The notes under the pieces were generated by a model, which saw only the letters and a program-made list of their open reading frames with translations, was not told where the DNA came from and did no database searches. Positions 22,201 to 32,939 of a stretch of 64,000 nt of DNA are shown in pieces. The position numbers and the translations under genes are program-made. The first letter of the stretch is position 1. Every line of letters begins with the position of its first letter. This DNA is from Medicago truncatula (Eukaryota; Streptophyta; Magnoliopsida; Fabales; Fabaceae): the NCBI RefSeq assembly GCF_003473485.1, contig NC_053044.1:4166501-4230500 (forward strand), written 5' to 3'.

Positions 22201-22815
22201 TGATGTGATGATCTATATTGTTATGACTTGGTTAATACGTGTTATATGATGATGTTATAATGTGGTGTATATGAAGTAAATGATAATTAGAAGTTGGTTT
22301 GATTATTAAGAATTATTACATGAAGAATTATTATTACTAATAGATGAAGTTATTTATGTTGTTAAATATAATTATTGAATTATATGCTTGATATTATTGT
22401 TTTGTGAAATCTCACCCCTTCTGCTTGAAAATGTTGCTCTTCGTATGAGTAACTTGCAGGTATTAATGATTAGTAGGAGTGGTGGCTCAAGTGTCTCTAG
22501 GTGTTCTGATACGTAACGGGATGGGAACTTTGTTATTGCTTTCTATTCCTTACGTATTGTTTTTGAAGAATTATGACTATGTTTTTAGAATGGATTTTTA
22601 TGACATAATTGTAAAGAGGCCTTAGTGCCAAAGACTGGTTTTAGTTATTGAATAAATTCCGCTGCGAAGTATTAAAGATTTTGTTATTGAATTTTAAAGG
22701 ATAAATAGTTATTTATTCAGTTTATGATTTTATGAAAAGAAGTGTAGCATTCCGTTTACGTGAATAACTTTGATTATTAAATGAAATTTTTATGTTGGGA
22801 AAACGGGGTGTTACA
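19256..22815 (+). repeat. 3' LTR (3560 bp)
   Basis: Same features as the 5' LTR: TATAAATA at 19977-19984 and the GAGCTTTGTCCTC triplet at about 21063-21125. It is 23 bp longer because of one extra 26-bp tandem unit, offset by one missing ATT triplet. Its last bases fuse to the CNL-2 frame, so that the frame at 23579-22722 runs into LTR sequence. Confidence 0.95.
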
Positions 22816-25360
22816 AGCATTGCACAAAATTCAAGAGTCTCTAATAAAGGAAATGGCTGAAACAAAGGATAATTACTACTTCCATAGAACTCAATACCAA
22901 TACTCTTGACTGATTTCATCTCGTGAATAAAGAGCTTTTTAAGATTACCTAATTGCCCAAGGGGTGGCAACCATGAACAATTTCCACAATGTGATATCTT
23001 CAAATACACCATGTTGCCAAATAAAGAACCACCCAACCAATTTGGAAAGTTGTTTCCACCATAGCCAATGATGGTTAGTTTCTTCAAATTTGGCGATGGA
23101 TGCAACTGTTCAAATACAACACTTTGTATTTGTAAATTTGAAGGAGTATCGTTATGCCATTTTAGTACCAGCTCTTTATTTTGATTTTTCATCACCAAAT
23201 TTGCTAGAAAAACATCGGATGGGTCAATTACATTTTGAAGTTCATAGATGAAAAGGCTTCCATGGGAATATTTTACCATATCTGCAATCTCCAATCCAAC
23301 GTCATGAACATTGACAAGAAATCCCGACAAGGTTTGGAGGTTTTCTAGTTTGGATATTTGCACAGGAATTTCCTTCAGTCGAGTGCCTCTGATGTCAAGG
23401 TGGCGTAGATTCACTAATTTCCCCAAGTCTTTCGGTAATTCAGTGAGAATATAGGAAAATGACAGCAATAAGGTCTGTAGATTGCAAAGCTTGCATGTTT
23501 CAGAAGGCAACCTTTGAATACTAGTGCGAGAGACATTTAAGTATCGCAGGTATATCAAATTTCCAATAGAGTTGGGCAACTTAGTGATATTCCTGTGTAA
23601 TTTGATAGAGACAACACACGTAACTGTTTCATTTGTGGCAGCAAGTCACAAACTAACTTCCTCGACAAAAAATTGTTACATGAGAACCTTGTTAGATGTG
23701 ATGGCAAGGCTAGGATTGTTCGTAAACCTTTTAATGCTTGCAACTTGTCAAATTTATCGTATGAATCATATTCCCCTATATTGTATGACAAATGACGTAC
23801 CCTTTCATTTGGCTTCTGTTCATCCAACTTAATACAATATGGAGATGAAACTGTCATAGCCAAATCATTGACAAGGTCATGCATCTCAAAGTTTACGACC
23901 AGATCATCACCGGACCTTTGATGTATCAGACACCTCGACACTAGTTCATCAAAGTATTCTTCGGCTGCTTTTTCCCAACTTTTCTCACTTTGAGGCTGAG
24001 GTACTAAACCTTCTGCAATCCACAACTGAACGACCATATTTTTCTCTAAAATTGAGTTCTTCGGAAAAATTGAACAGTAAGCAAAGCATCTTTTTAAAGG
24101 AGCAGGAAGATAACGATAGCTCAATATCAGAGATGGTTGCAACTCATCAGTTGTCAATTCCCATATATTACTTTTTAATACATCGTTCCAGTAATCTTGT
24201 GATAATTTGGTGCGAAGAAGACCTCCTATTGCCATTGCAGCTAATGGTAAACCATCACATTTTTTGGCAATTTCTCTGCCAATTTTGTTTAGATTGGATC
24301 TTTGTTAGTAGTTACTTGATAGAAATGCATTTCTGGAAAGCAAAGACCAACAATCATCTCATTGAAGAGGTTCCAATTTGTGGATTGGAAGAAATGTTTG
24401 CATGGTTGCTGCTACTCTTTCATTTCTTGTTGTGATGATGATCCTACTCCCTATTTCCCCAACACTAAAGATGTCGGCCAAATTATTCCAGCAGTCAACA
24501 TAGTTTCCATACCATATGTCATCCAGTACAAGCAAAAACTTTGTATTGCTTAAACATTGTTGCAATTTCACTTGTAGAATATTCAGGTCATCAGTGTCAT
24601 TTCTTTTTGAAGTGACGGATTCAAGAATGGTTTTAGTGACGATGACAACATCAAAATCCTTTGAGATATGTGCCCACCCTCTTACCTCAAATTTCTGCTT
24701 CACATCATGGTCATTGTAAAGGATTTTAGCTAGTGTTGTTTTTCCTAGCCCTCCCATCCCCACAATGGAAATCACTCCTATTTTACGCCCACAATCACTA
24801 ACATCCTCTGCAAGAAGAAACTCTTTCAGTTTCTTTTTGTCATCATCTCTGCCATAAATAGCAGATTCATCCCCCACAACAGAACTTGTAGGAGTTCCAT
24901 GCCAAACACTGTTGGAAACACCTTCTTTTAAACCAAGATTCTGGTTTCTCAAATGTTCTAATCTTTCAAGTAACTTTTGCAATTTAGAATTCATCTTTCT
25001 ATTAAACCTTTTGAAACGAGAAGAGAGTTTTTTGAGTACCTTAGCAGATTGGGTTTCATACTCAGCTTCCACTTTACACCGCAATGACTCAGTGTTGATT
25101 TCGTCAAACAAATCTTCTGCTTCAAAGACAGCATCTTGCAGCATATTCAACCACTCCTTGACAGCAGGATTAGTGATCTGTTTCTCCTCAGCATCATTCA
25201 GTACAGCTTGAAGACTCAGCAGTGTTATCTTCAGCTTTTCCAACAGTGCAACGTCAAGCTTCATGCTCCAAAAGAAGTCAATGAATTCACTAGAAACCAT
25301 CTTTTGCAACAATAGTTTCACAGAAGCTGAAAGAAGTGCTTCTCCCACAACAGTTGCCAT
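22816..25360 (-). pseudogene. CNL-2 CC-NB-ARC and first LRR segment
   Basis: The promoter-proximal part of CNL-2. From 25360 it encodes the CC domain (LSLQAVLNDAEEKQI, then AEDLFDEINTESLRC), P-loop, kinase-2 and RNBS-B, then stops at 24361. After the second stop at 24307 the frame runs on through GLPLAAMA, LSYRYLPAPLKRCFAYC, QLWIAEGL and MHDLVNDLAM. The frame shifts near 23600 and continues as NSIGNLIYLRYLNVS, with LRRs to LETLEFCAML at the LTR border. The CC part is nearly identical to CNL-1, so the copies are recent. Codon content is otherwise undisturbed, which points to recent decay. Confidence 0.9.
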
Positions 25361-26080
25361 AACTTAGTTCACAAGTAAGAATAGAATAGTTTCAGAAATC
25401 AGTGTAAAAGAAAATGGAATGTAACAAGAGTTATCAAGTTGTTGCAGCGTGGAAGAAAATGCTACAGAAGTTTGTGGATTGAGTGGTGAATTGTTTGTGG
25501 CCACTAACATCTACTTCCTATTGTCAACAATAATAATGTGCAAACAAATATCTTGTTTGTCTTCCCTCAAAAATAAAAAATATCTTGTTTGTTTCAATGC
25601 AATTAAGAAAAAGTACACTGTTCACATTTTGAAAGGGAGAAAGTCTTACTTCATCACAAGCGCAAATAAAAAGTACTAAGGCATACATGCATAGATGAGA
25701 AAAATTAAAAGATAAAAGTAAAAGATGATGTGAATAATTTACTTCTCTCTATTAACTTTTTTTAATTGTGTGTACCCGAGTGTTTTTCATTTAGGTTTGT
25801 GTCCATAGAAGAGTTGCTCTTTGAAAGGCTATCTTGATAAATGGAGATTTTTTTTTTGGTATCATGATACACTCAACGCAAAAGATAATTAAAAATTTAA
25901 ATATAATTTAAAATAATTAAATATAAGAGGAATTATTATTTTTAGCTATAAATACATATATATAAAATATAAAAAAAAAAGGATATACATCAAATGATTG
26001 GAAGTAATAAAACTCTATGGTGAGTGTTCACATTGAAAAATAAGTTTTTTTTTTTTTAATGATTAGACTTTTTATTAAAT
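25361..26080 (-). promoter_or_regulatory. Upstream region of CNL-2, duplicated at CNL-1
   Basis: Matches 2616-3110 upstream of CNL-1 with small indels. The distal shared block is TTCACATTGAAAAATAAG near 26030. No TATA box could be assigned with confidence. Confidence 0.65.
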
Positions 26081-26318
26081 AAACGATTGGGTTGATAATA
26101 TGACCTCTCTTTAATTCCAAATCGTGCCATGCATGTATTTAAATTTAAATTTAAATTTCTCTTTCATGGTTCAGATAAATGTTTTTTTTTTATCTTATAC
26201 GTTAATATGTTATAAGTGCGAAGTTTTTATCATTGATTAACAACGATTAATCTTTACATTGATCTTATCTTTTTGACGGTGTTTGGGGTTTGAATCCCGA
26301 CCTTGTGTCCTTATAAAG
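26081..26318. other. Intergenic with a tRNA B-box-like motif
   Basis: GGGTTTGAATCCCGACC at about 26287-26303 resembles the B box of tRNA-derived SINEs, but no A box or poly-A tail was found. Otherwise AT-rich. Confidence 0.3.
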
Positions 26319-27120
26319 TGTTGGAACACTAGTGTATATTGGCAAAAACTTGGAGTATACTAGTTGTTATGAGGAAACATTGGAATGTAAACACAATGAT
26401 GAAGAAACTAGTGTAAAGTGTGAATTGAAAATTTTATGTCCCACATTGGGTAGATCACACACTCTAGTAGTGTTTATATATGTGGGAAATCACTTCCAAG
26501 GGTGTGCCCTTGGGGTACCCACTTTTGTGAACGGAGTGAGCTCTAGCCAAAAATTATATAAGCCACGCCCGACGACAACGCCGCCGTCCGACCAGGCTGG
26601 GCCTTAAAGAAACATATTTTTTGGCGCTCAGAAAATGAAAAATAATTTTTTATGGACCAAGTCCCACGCACGGTTGGGTTTGCCGGGTCGGCGGAGAAAA
26701 CGAGGTCGAAACCTCTCTATAAATAGAGAGCTCGGGAATGGGATTCTTCACTCCAAAACCGAGAATCGAATCCTCTTCTTTGGTTTTCTCCCCTTCTCAT
26801 CTCCCTCGGTTTGTGTTGACGAACCGTTCTTTTCTTCCCTCCTTCTTTGGTTTCTCGAGTGGTCTATGAACCATATTACAGTGGTTTTTCGAATTTTCGA
26901 AACCATACTGAGGTGTTATTCTCGAGCGATTTCTGGCAGTGCAGCCTTTAATCGTACAGTTTGAATCTGGGCTGTTTTATCCTGGAGACAGCGCGGTTGC
27001 TAGTCTACCTTGCACAACTTAGGTAGTGCCGCGAAATGTCTTAACGAAAGCGACCTGGTCGTGACTCACCCCAGTAATATTTTCGAAGCTCCGTCGTAAT
27101 TTTTTAAATCCAAAACAACA
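26319..27120 (+). mobile_element. LTR-like block (solo LTR or LTR relic)
   Basis: Begins TGTTGGAACACTAGTG, a common LTR start. It carries CTCTCTATAAATAGAGAG at about 26720 as a TATA region, then a C/T-rich leader, and a GC-balanced end with TTAACGAAAGCGACCTGG near 27045, which I recall from legume LTRs. No primer site or coding region follows. The exact right border is unclear because the MULE begins at about the same place. Confidence 0.45.
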
Positions 27121-27600
27121 TAAAGTGAGTTCTCTCTTTTCAACTTAATTTCTAAGGGTTATGGATGAAACTCTTGCCCAATTTGTTTAAGAAAATTGCT
27201 TTTCTGATATAGAAAACTTCACAATGACACAAGTAATTTACATAATTGCCCCCGGCGGCAGTTAACCGCCGTTCAATAATACGCCGGCCGTTAACACCCG
27301 CTGGAACCAGCGGCAGTTAACAGAATCAATGCAGTCTGCATTGGTTTTTTTCCAGAAAAGTTGTCGTGTTTTATCTATAATTTCAAACGGCAATTCCGAA
27401 GGAAATCAAACCGAAACAACAACATCCAACAATCACAAACATCAATATTTCATAGTTTATCAATTATTCGGTAACATTACACAAAACCGATAATGCGTTA
27501 ACGTTTCACAATTGTTTGAAATCCGTCAAATTTTCCACATTATGCAACACATTACACGTAATGTACATTAATTACTAATAAATGCGAAACTCAAATATAT

Positions 27601-27602
<2 letters not shown>

Positions 27603-27635
<33 letters not shown>
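27603..27635. repeat. (AT)n microsatellite
   Basis: About 16 AT units in the non-coding 3' part of the MULE. Confidence 0.95.
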
Positions 27636-27639
<4 letters not shown>

Positions 27640-27746
27640 AAGGTTAGTTACATATCACCCAAAAAATTGGTCATTACATTATATATCCCAAAAAATACGT
27701 TGGCGCGTATCGACCAAAAAACGGATTAACACCGACCAAAAAAGTG

Positions 27747-30700
27747 TCATATTTCATCTAACAAAAGCAAATCATCTAAATGTTCCAGAACATCTTCAAA
27801 TTCTTCGTTTTCTTTAACCGGAGTGTCATCAAACATAATTGGATTGTCTTTATTTGTTGGTTTTTTAGGTGGAACCGGTCTCTCTTTGTCCTTAATCTCC
27901 ATGAGTGCTCGCAAACGATCGTGTTGATCCAAGAATTCATAATCCCATGTTTTTGCCTCATCGCTCCTATGATTTCTCCACTCCGTGGATGATGGAGGTA
28001 ATGGACGACCATCTTTCAATGAAAGAATGACAAAATGATTTGGGATTAAACCAAGGAAAATCATGTTGCTTTTCGGATTAACCGGAGGCGCACCTCTAAG
28101 TGGGAAAAAAGTCTCGGAGACTCCAATATCAAGGATAGTCATCTCCACCACCGGCCTATTGTAACAAGATGCAACGATGTGTCCCATATCCGGCAATGTC
28201 AACCATTTGTCGGGAGGTGCAAAGCTACTAGGATTTTTGGGAGGATGCAATCCATCCAAAATGTACTTGTAACGGTCCGCGCTCGCATATACCTCGATGT
28301 ATTTATTTCTATGCTCTTTCAAATCTTTAATAAGTGCTCTCCGCACCATAACACGACTTTCTTCTGTCAAACCCACACGTTCGGCAATAGCCCTAAACCC
28401 ACAATGTCCGTCAGCAATAACATCCACAATTCCCTCAATGTATGGTCTCATGAATTTTGGCATGTAATACATAGGATTCGATGGATCATAATTTCTTGAA
28501 ACCAAGCTAGGCTTAGGAACTGGAACCGGAGAAATGCCAATGCGATCACCTTTTCTTTTAGGTCGTGAAGATTTTTTTCGTGGTGAAGATTGACTTTCCG
28601 GATGTTGAGAATCAATAGTCTCCCACTTAGATGGGATCCTACATGTAGTTTTGATTTTTTTTTGGAGCTCCTTTGGTTGGCACCTTTTTTGGAGGCGGTG
28701 ACAACATTGTGGTCTCGGAAAACGCTAACAACCGCATACCCTCTTTGATTTCTAGTTTCATTTGGAACGGAACTCTTTCAAGACGTTCTTGGATATCACG
28801 CCACTCCTCCGCGACCGAAAAGAAATCTTCATTACTTTCTTCTTCACCCATATACAACTTATGTAAATGCGAGTGTATCTCATCCAATCGAATGGGCTTG
28901 TTGTGACGGATTTTCATAGCAATGAAGCATGCACAAGGTAGGCCATACGACGTCCTTTGAACACAACCGTAATTTTCTTCTCGATGCACAAGGTTTTCCT
29001 AGCACGCGCTTCTTCCACAAAAATAAAGTTCATGACTTGTCTAGACATGTGACCCCCCAACCCGGAGTACAAAGTGACATCTTTGTACCTATGTTCCAAG
29101 ACCGTAACGCTCCTACCAAACGATGATTATATCTCCCCAAATTGGTTTGCCAACATCTCATCTATTTTATGCCAACAAGTACCCAAATCACCTTTCGAGG
29201 TGAACAAATATTCCTTCACCACAACATGAGCTCCTTCATATTTTTTTGTGGTCCTACACCCAAGATGTAGCACAAGGTCCGTCCATGCCCTCACTAGTTT
29301 GTCATTAAAAGGCTTCAAAATGGTAGTTTCAACATATTCAAGAAACTTTGGATGATCCTTACAAGCATCTTGGAATTCCACTAGATTACCCGCATATAAC
29401 TCTTGATTAGGAGATTCAACCAATTTTTCCCATGCATCAAATATGGTATCAACTAACTTATTATGACTCTCCTCGTCGACAATCTTCTTTTGCCCATCCA
29501 CCACAACAACATTTTGTTTAACTTTGCAATCGGTGATGATTCTTGATCTAACATTTTTGCCAACATGGAAATAACAAAGTATTGCACTACTATCGGGGAG
29601 AACATTTGTTACGGCCTTCATCATACTCGGGTCCCTGTCGGTCACTACCACCTTAGGCATATCACTATTTGGTTCAAGAAGTTTAAGCAACATTTGCAAA
29701 GCCCAAGTAAAGTTATCCTCCTTCTCCGACGTCATAAATACAAAACCAACCGAATATGTCAAATAGGTTAATGTGACTCCAACTATTTCAAAGAATGTCA
29801 TTCTATACAAGTTGGTTTTGTACGTGGAATCCATTATCAAAACGGTCGGAAAAGTGTTAAACAACTTTACCGATGTTGGATGAGTCCAAAATATGTCTTG
29901 AACGGTTTGACTTTCCTTTCTTTCTCTTACGTAATAAACATATCCATTATCTTCCAACTTTGAGATTAGATATTGCATCTCCGTCAAGTCACCCATTTTT
30001 GCCTTTTTGAATTTATGACGTTCATTGTAGACTTGTTTGATATTTGTCATGGACTCTTTCCTTTTCTTCTTCAAATTTGTCAAAATATTTTTTGGTTTCA
30101 CCGAAGAATCGGTCAAGTCATGTACAATCTTCTTGTCGTCCTCCGTTAATCTTCCGTCAAGAGGTGCCCTGCTACATACGGCACCATCTCATGGTTGTGA
30201 ACACCATTAAGAATAGCCAATTTCCAAGCATTGTCTTCCCTAACGATATATCCACGCACCTTGAACAAACACCCACATTTTCTTGTTCCCGTTGCTTCAT
30301 GCTTCACTTTTCTCTTCGGTACTTTGTGCTCGCCGCTCCGTTCACAAACCAACTCCAACATAGCATTTCTACCTTCACAAGATCTTCTAATGATAACCGT
30401 AAATCCAGCCCTATTTGCTTGTCGACGGACCCAACCGAGCAATTCGTCTTTATCTTTCCATGTGTCTCATGTCGAAAATAAATGAGCCGTGTCCACTTCG
30501 TTGTCACGAAGTTTCCACACATCGGAATTGACGCTTGAAGCCTCAACTTTAACGGAAGCTTCGACCTTAGCAGGAGCTTCAACCTTAATGGAATCGACAA
30601 CTATAGGTTTTCGATCACCCGGATCATCACCCGTTTTCTCAACCTTATCTATAAATAAACAACATACAATTACTAAACTAATTAATAAGCATGTATCTAA

Positions 30701-30939
30701 CATCATATAATAACATAAACAAACAAAAGAAAGAAAAAAAATTGAAAACAAATTTTGGGCAGTAGCTACTGCCATTTGAAAATTTTGAAAATTTTCTAAG
30801 TTACCGGCGGCAGTTAACAGCCGCTCACACCCAGCGGTAGTTAACTACCGCTACAGCTCGTGACAGTACAAAAAAAAAACCAGAAAAATCAATCAAATGT
30901 AATGGATTTTAACGTTGTAATACCTGTTCTTTGATGCAT
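27747..30939 (-). pseudogene. MULE transposase (FAR1 DNA-binding, MULE catalytic, SWIM zinc finger) with C-terminal OTU-like domain
   Basis: A possible short first exon is MHQRT (ATG at 30939, donor at about 30924), joined after TTATAG (about 30646) to DKVEKTGDDPGD. Then: FAR1-type domain (30442-30170, KCGCLFKV, HNHEM); MULE transposase (30116-29127) with catalytic-type LIMDSTYKTN and VVTDRD; SWIM finger (YGLPCACFIA); OTU-like cysteine protease region with DGHCGFRAIA and NHFVIL, i.e. the D-G-x-C and His signature. Lesions: frameshift near 30165; in-frame TAA at 29127-29129 (likely from CAA); frameshift near 28970; and a frame change in the A-run near 28655. The fusion is known in plant MULE-related proteins as far as I recall. 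Not active in this form. Confidence 0.85.
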
Positions 30940-31254
30940 ATTGTGTGTAGAAACGTCCTAGCAATCGATCAACAATGATTTGGAAGCAAGATTTTGACCA
31001 AAAAAAATTTGAAATGGGATTTTTTTGGGTATGGTATTGGTGAGGTAAGGTGATGAGTGAATAAGAGAGGTAGGGATTTTCTGGTTTTGGGGGGAAAAAG
31101 CAACGTCAGTTAACAACCGCTGAGTCCAACGGTAGTTACGTGTCGGCGGTTCTTCCAACGGTAGTTAACTACCGCTGGGGACATAAACGTATTTTACTTA
31201 TGTCTTTAATTTATGAAGTTTTGTATGTCAAAAAAGCAATTTTCTTTGTTTAAA

Positions 31255-31853
31255 GGGTCTAAATCTCTTAGATTGCATTATTGGTCTGAGACCTTTTTAA
31301 AATATTACCATAAGATTTGATATTTTACAAAATTAAAATTAAAATTTTAATATCGAGAGGCTGGCAAACTTATTTCTATCATGTGTCATGAAAGTTTATT
31401 ATTTCATATTTTCAATGGAAAATTATTTGATGCAATTTGAAACTTATTAAATAAAAAAAATTACATGGCTATAAAATTATCCACTAAATCCTCAACTATA
31501 ATAATAGCATAATCAATCAGAGCTGCTGAAACTTATTTTTTTTTTAACTATGATTTTCTTACACCATCTTTTTTTTTCTTTTTTTTGTCACATCGTATCG
31601 TCAACTATAATAATAGCATAATCAATCAGAGCTTATGAAACTAGAAAGTTAATTTATTTTTTTGAGTACCTCAAATACAATGTTTATGGCTATAAAATTA
31701 TCCACTAAATCCGTCACTTCAACAAATGAGTGTATGGTGCCATATTAGTGCTATACACATAAAACACAACATTCATAGATTCGAGTTCAAACAAAACCAT
31801 ATCAGTGCTATACACATTACACACAACATTCATACATTCAAGTTAAGTAGTAA
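31255..31853. repeat. Intergenic with short local duplications
   Basis: CTATAATAATAGCATAATCA occurs at about 31497 and 31606. ATATCAGTGCTATACACAT occurs twice near 31743-31818. No gene. Confidence 0.6.
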
Positions 31854-32281
31854 ACTCTGTAGATGTACCTCCAATTAGCTTCCATTCCTCCCACTCTTGC
31901 ATATCTCTAAACTGTAAAGTCTCCAAAGAGAGAAATGGTTGAAACAAAGGAGAATTACTACTTCCTTACAACTCACTACCAAGTGTCTTTACTGAGTTCA
32001 TCCCTTCAATACGGAGTTCCTTTAAATTACTTAATTGTCCAAGGGGTATGTTTCCTTTGAGTCTTGGACAATTTCGCAGTGACAGCCGTGTTAGACGAGG
32101 AAACTCTGCAGATGTACCTCCTGTCAACGTCCATTTATTCCACTCCAGCATTGCATGAAATTCAAGAATCTCCAATAAAGGAAATAATTGAAACAAAGGA
32201 GAACCACTTCCATAGAACTCAGTAGAGTTTTTAGATTACCTAATTGCCCAAGGGGTGGAAACCATGAACAATTTCCACAAT
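31854..32281 (-). pseudogene. LRR-only CNL fragment
   Basis: It reads, from the right, CGNCSWFPPLGQLGNLK, then a small deletion with frameshift, then LEWNKWTLTGGTSAEFPRL, RLKGNIPLGQLSNLKEL and LGSEL. There a TAA replaces the Tyr codon of the family, and the same frame continues GSSNSPLFQPF and LQFRDMQEWEEWKLI. Both ends stop abruptly in unrelated sequence. It matches CNL-2 on both sides of the retrotransposon site and so serves as an empty-site reference. CC, NB-ARC and most of the LRR are missing. Confidence 0.85.
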
Positions 32282-32799
32282 ATATATGTGTAAATTGGTA
32301 GGTCACCTATATATGTGTAAATTGGATTGTCAGTGTATCTGCGGCTATTGGTATTATAGAAATAGAAATGTTTTATTTTGAGTTGTACAAACATCTAGTT
32401 AATTCATTTTGAGATTCCTGTTGATAAATACAAGTTTATAAACCAAGATTCATATTTGGAAACATTATTGTGAATCAAAAGTTAGTTAGAAATTGCTTAT
32501 TTATTATTTGTCATGAGACTTTCCAAACTATAAGATATTAGTCTGAGCGCCGGCTCCGATTAGAATTTGGGTCGTTACAGGTCATCTATGTGTTACACTG
32601 TTGCTACGTATAACGTTCTTGCGTCTACACATTGGAACAAAACCGCCGATGTGAACACAGCATAGCATAGGAATCTCAGCCTCTCATGCCTAACAACTAT
32701 TAAAAAAGTATTACATTGATAAATCCAAATTGGAGTATTATTCCAATAGTAAAAGAATATCCTTGTAAATAATATTGTTACCAATTAGTCTTTTACGAA
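32282..32799. other. Intergenic; possible LTR end
   Basis: A short repeat of ATATATGTGTAAATTGG occurs twice (32282-32325). GATTAGAATTTGGGTCGTTACA near 32560-32579 looks like an LTR 3' end, but no matching start was fixed. No gene. Confidence 0.3.
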
Positions 32800-32939
32800 C
32801 GATCCATGCAAGCTAGCTGTAATTTCATTGTATTTTGAATAATAACATCTAAGTGTTGTTGTTAGTGACTCAAAAAATTCAAAGTGGAGAATAGTACTAT
32901 CATATCTAATTCTTCTTGCAAATTTTAAGAAACTTTATT
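32800..32939 (+). promoter_or_regulatory. Upstream region shared with CNL-5 (38310-38455)
   Basis: Same order of blocks as upstream of CNL-5: TAGCTGTAA, TTTGAATAATA, GTTGTTAGTG, TTCTTCTTGC and ACAAACTTAATTACTTATGG versus AAGAAACTTTATTATGG. It supports the start codon at 32940. Confidence 0.65.

Larger units (their letters stand above)
15430..22815 (+). mobile_element. Large-LTR non-autonomous retrotransposon (LARD-like), 7386 bp
   Basis: Two nearly identical direct repeats, each beginning TGTAACGCCC and ending GGGGTGTTACA (6-bp inverted ends TGTAAC/GTTACA), enclose only 289 bp. That interior has a primer site TGGTATCAGAGC right after the 5' LTR and a purine tract before the 3' LTR, and no gag or pol. 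I counted about five base differences and two indels between the LTRs, so the insertion is very recent. It lies antisense in CNL-2. The expected 5-bp target duplication is not seen: the left flank ends CTCCAG and the right begins AGCATTG, while the empty sister site has CTCCAGCATTG, so only AG is shared. Confidence 0.95.
13939..25360 (-). pseudogene. CNL-2: CC-NB-ARC-LRR pseudogene split by an LTR retrotransposon
   Basis: The ATG is at 25360, homologous to CNL-1. The first 333 codons hold the Rx-type CC domain, P-loop GMGGLGKTT, kinase-2 LLVLDDIW and RNBS-B. Lesions: an in-frame TGA at 24359-24361; a CAA-to-TAA stop at 24305-24307; a 2-bp insertion and frameshift near 23600, at the start of the LRR; a 7386-bp LTR element at 15430-22815; and a CGA-to-TGA stop at 15355-15357. 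Between the lesions GLPLAA, CFAYCSIF and the MHD motif are intact. The last 447 codons (15282-13939) are LRR repeats ending FIFINGNIIT. An 813-codon protein cannot be made, but a truncated CC-NB product of 333 residues is possible. Confidence 0.92.
27181..31254 (-). mobile_element. Mutator-like element (MULE) with FAR1-type transposase and OTU-like domain
   Basis: The ends are inverted repeats: 27181-27272 matches the reverse complement of about 31160-31254. Shared pieces are AGAAAATTGCTTTT, AAAACTTCA and AAGTAA, then a C-run followed by a G/C-rich GTTAAC-centred block. The outermost borders and a 9-bp target duplication could not be fixed by eye; the element may extend some 50 bp outward. 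Inside is one broken transposase gene (30939-27747). An AT microsatellite (27603-27635) lies in the 3' non-coding part. Confidence 0.8.

Noticed and set aside
26332..26964. Two overlapping frames of 91 and 109 codons
   Set aside because: They fall inside an LTR-like block around its TATA region and leader, with no domain or homology that I recognise.
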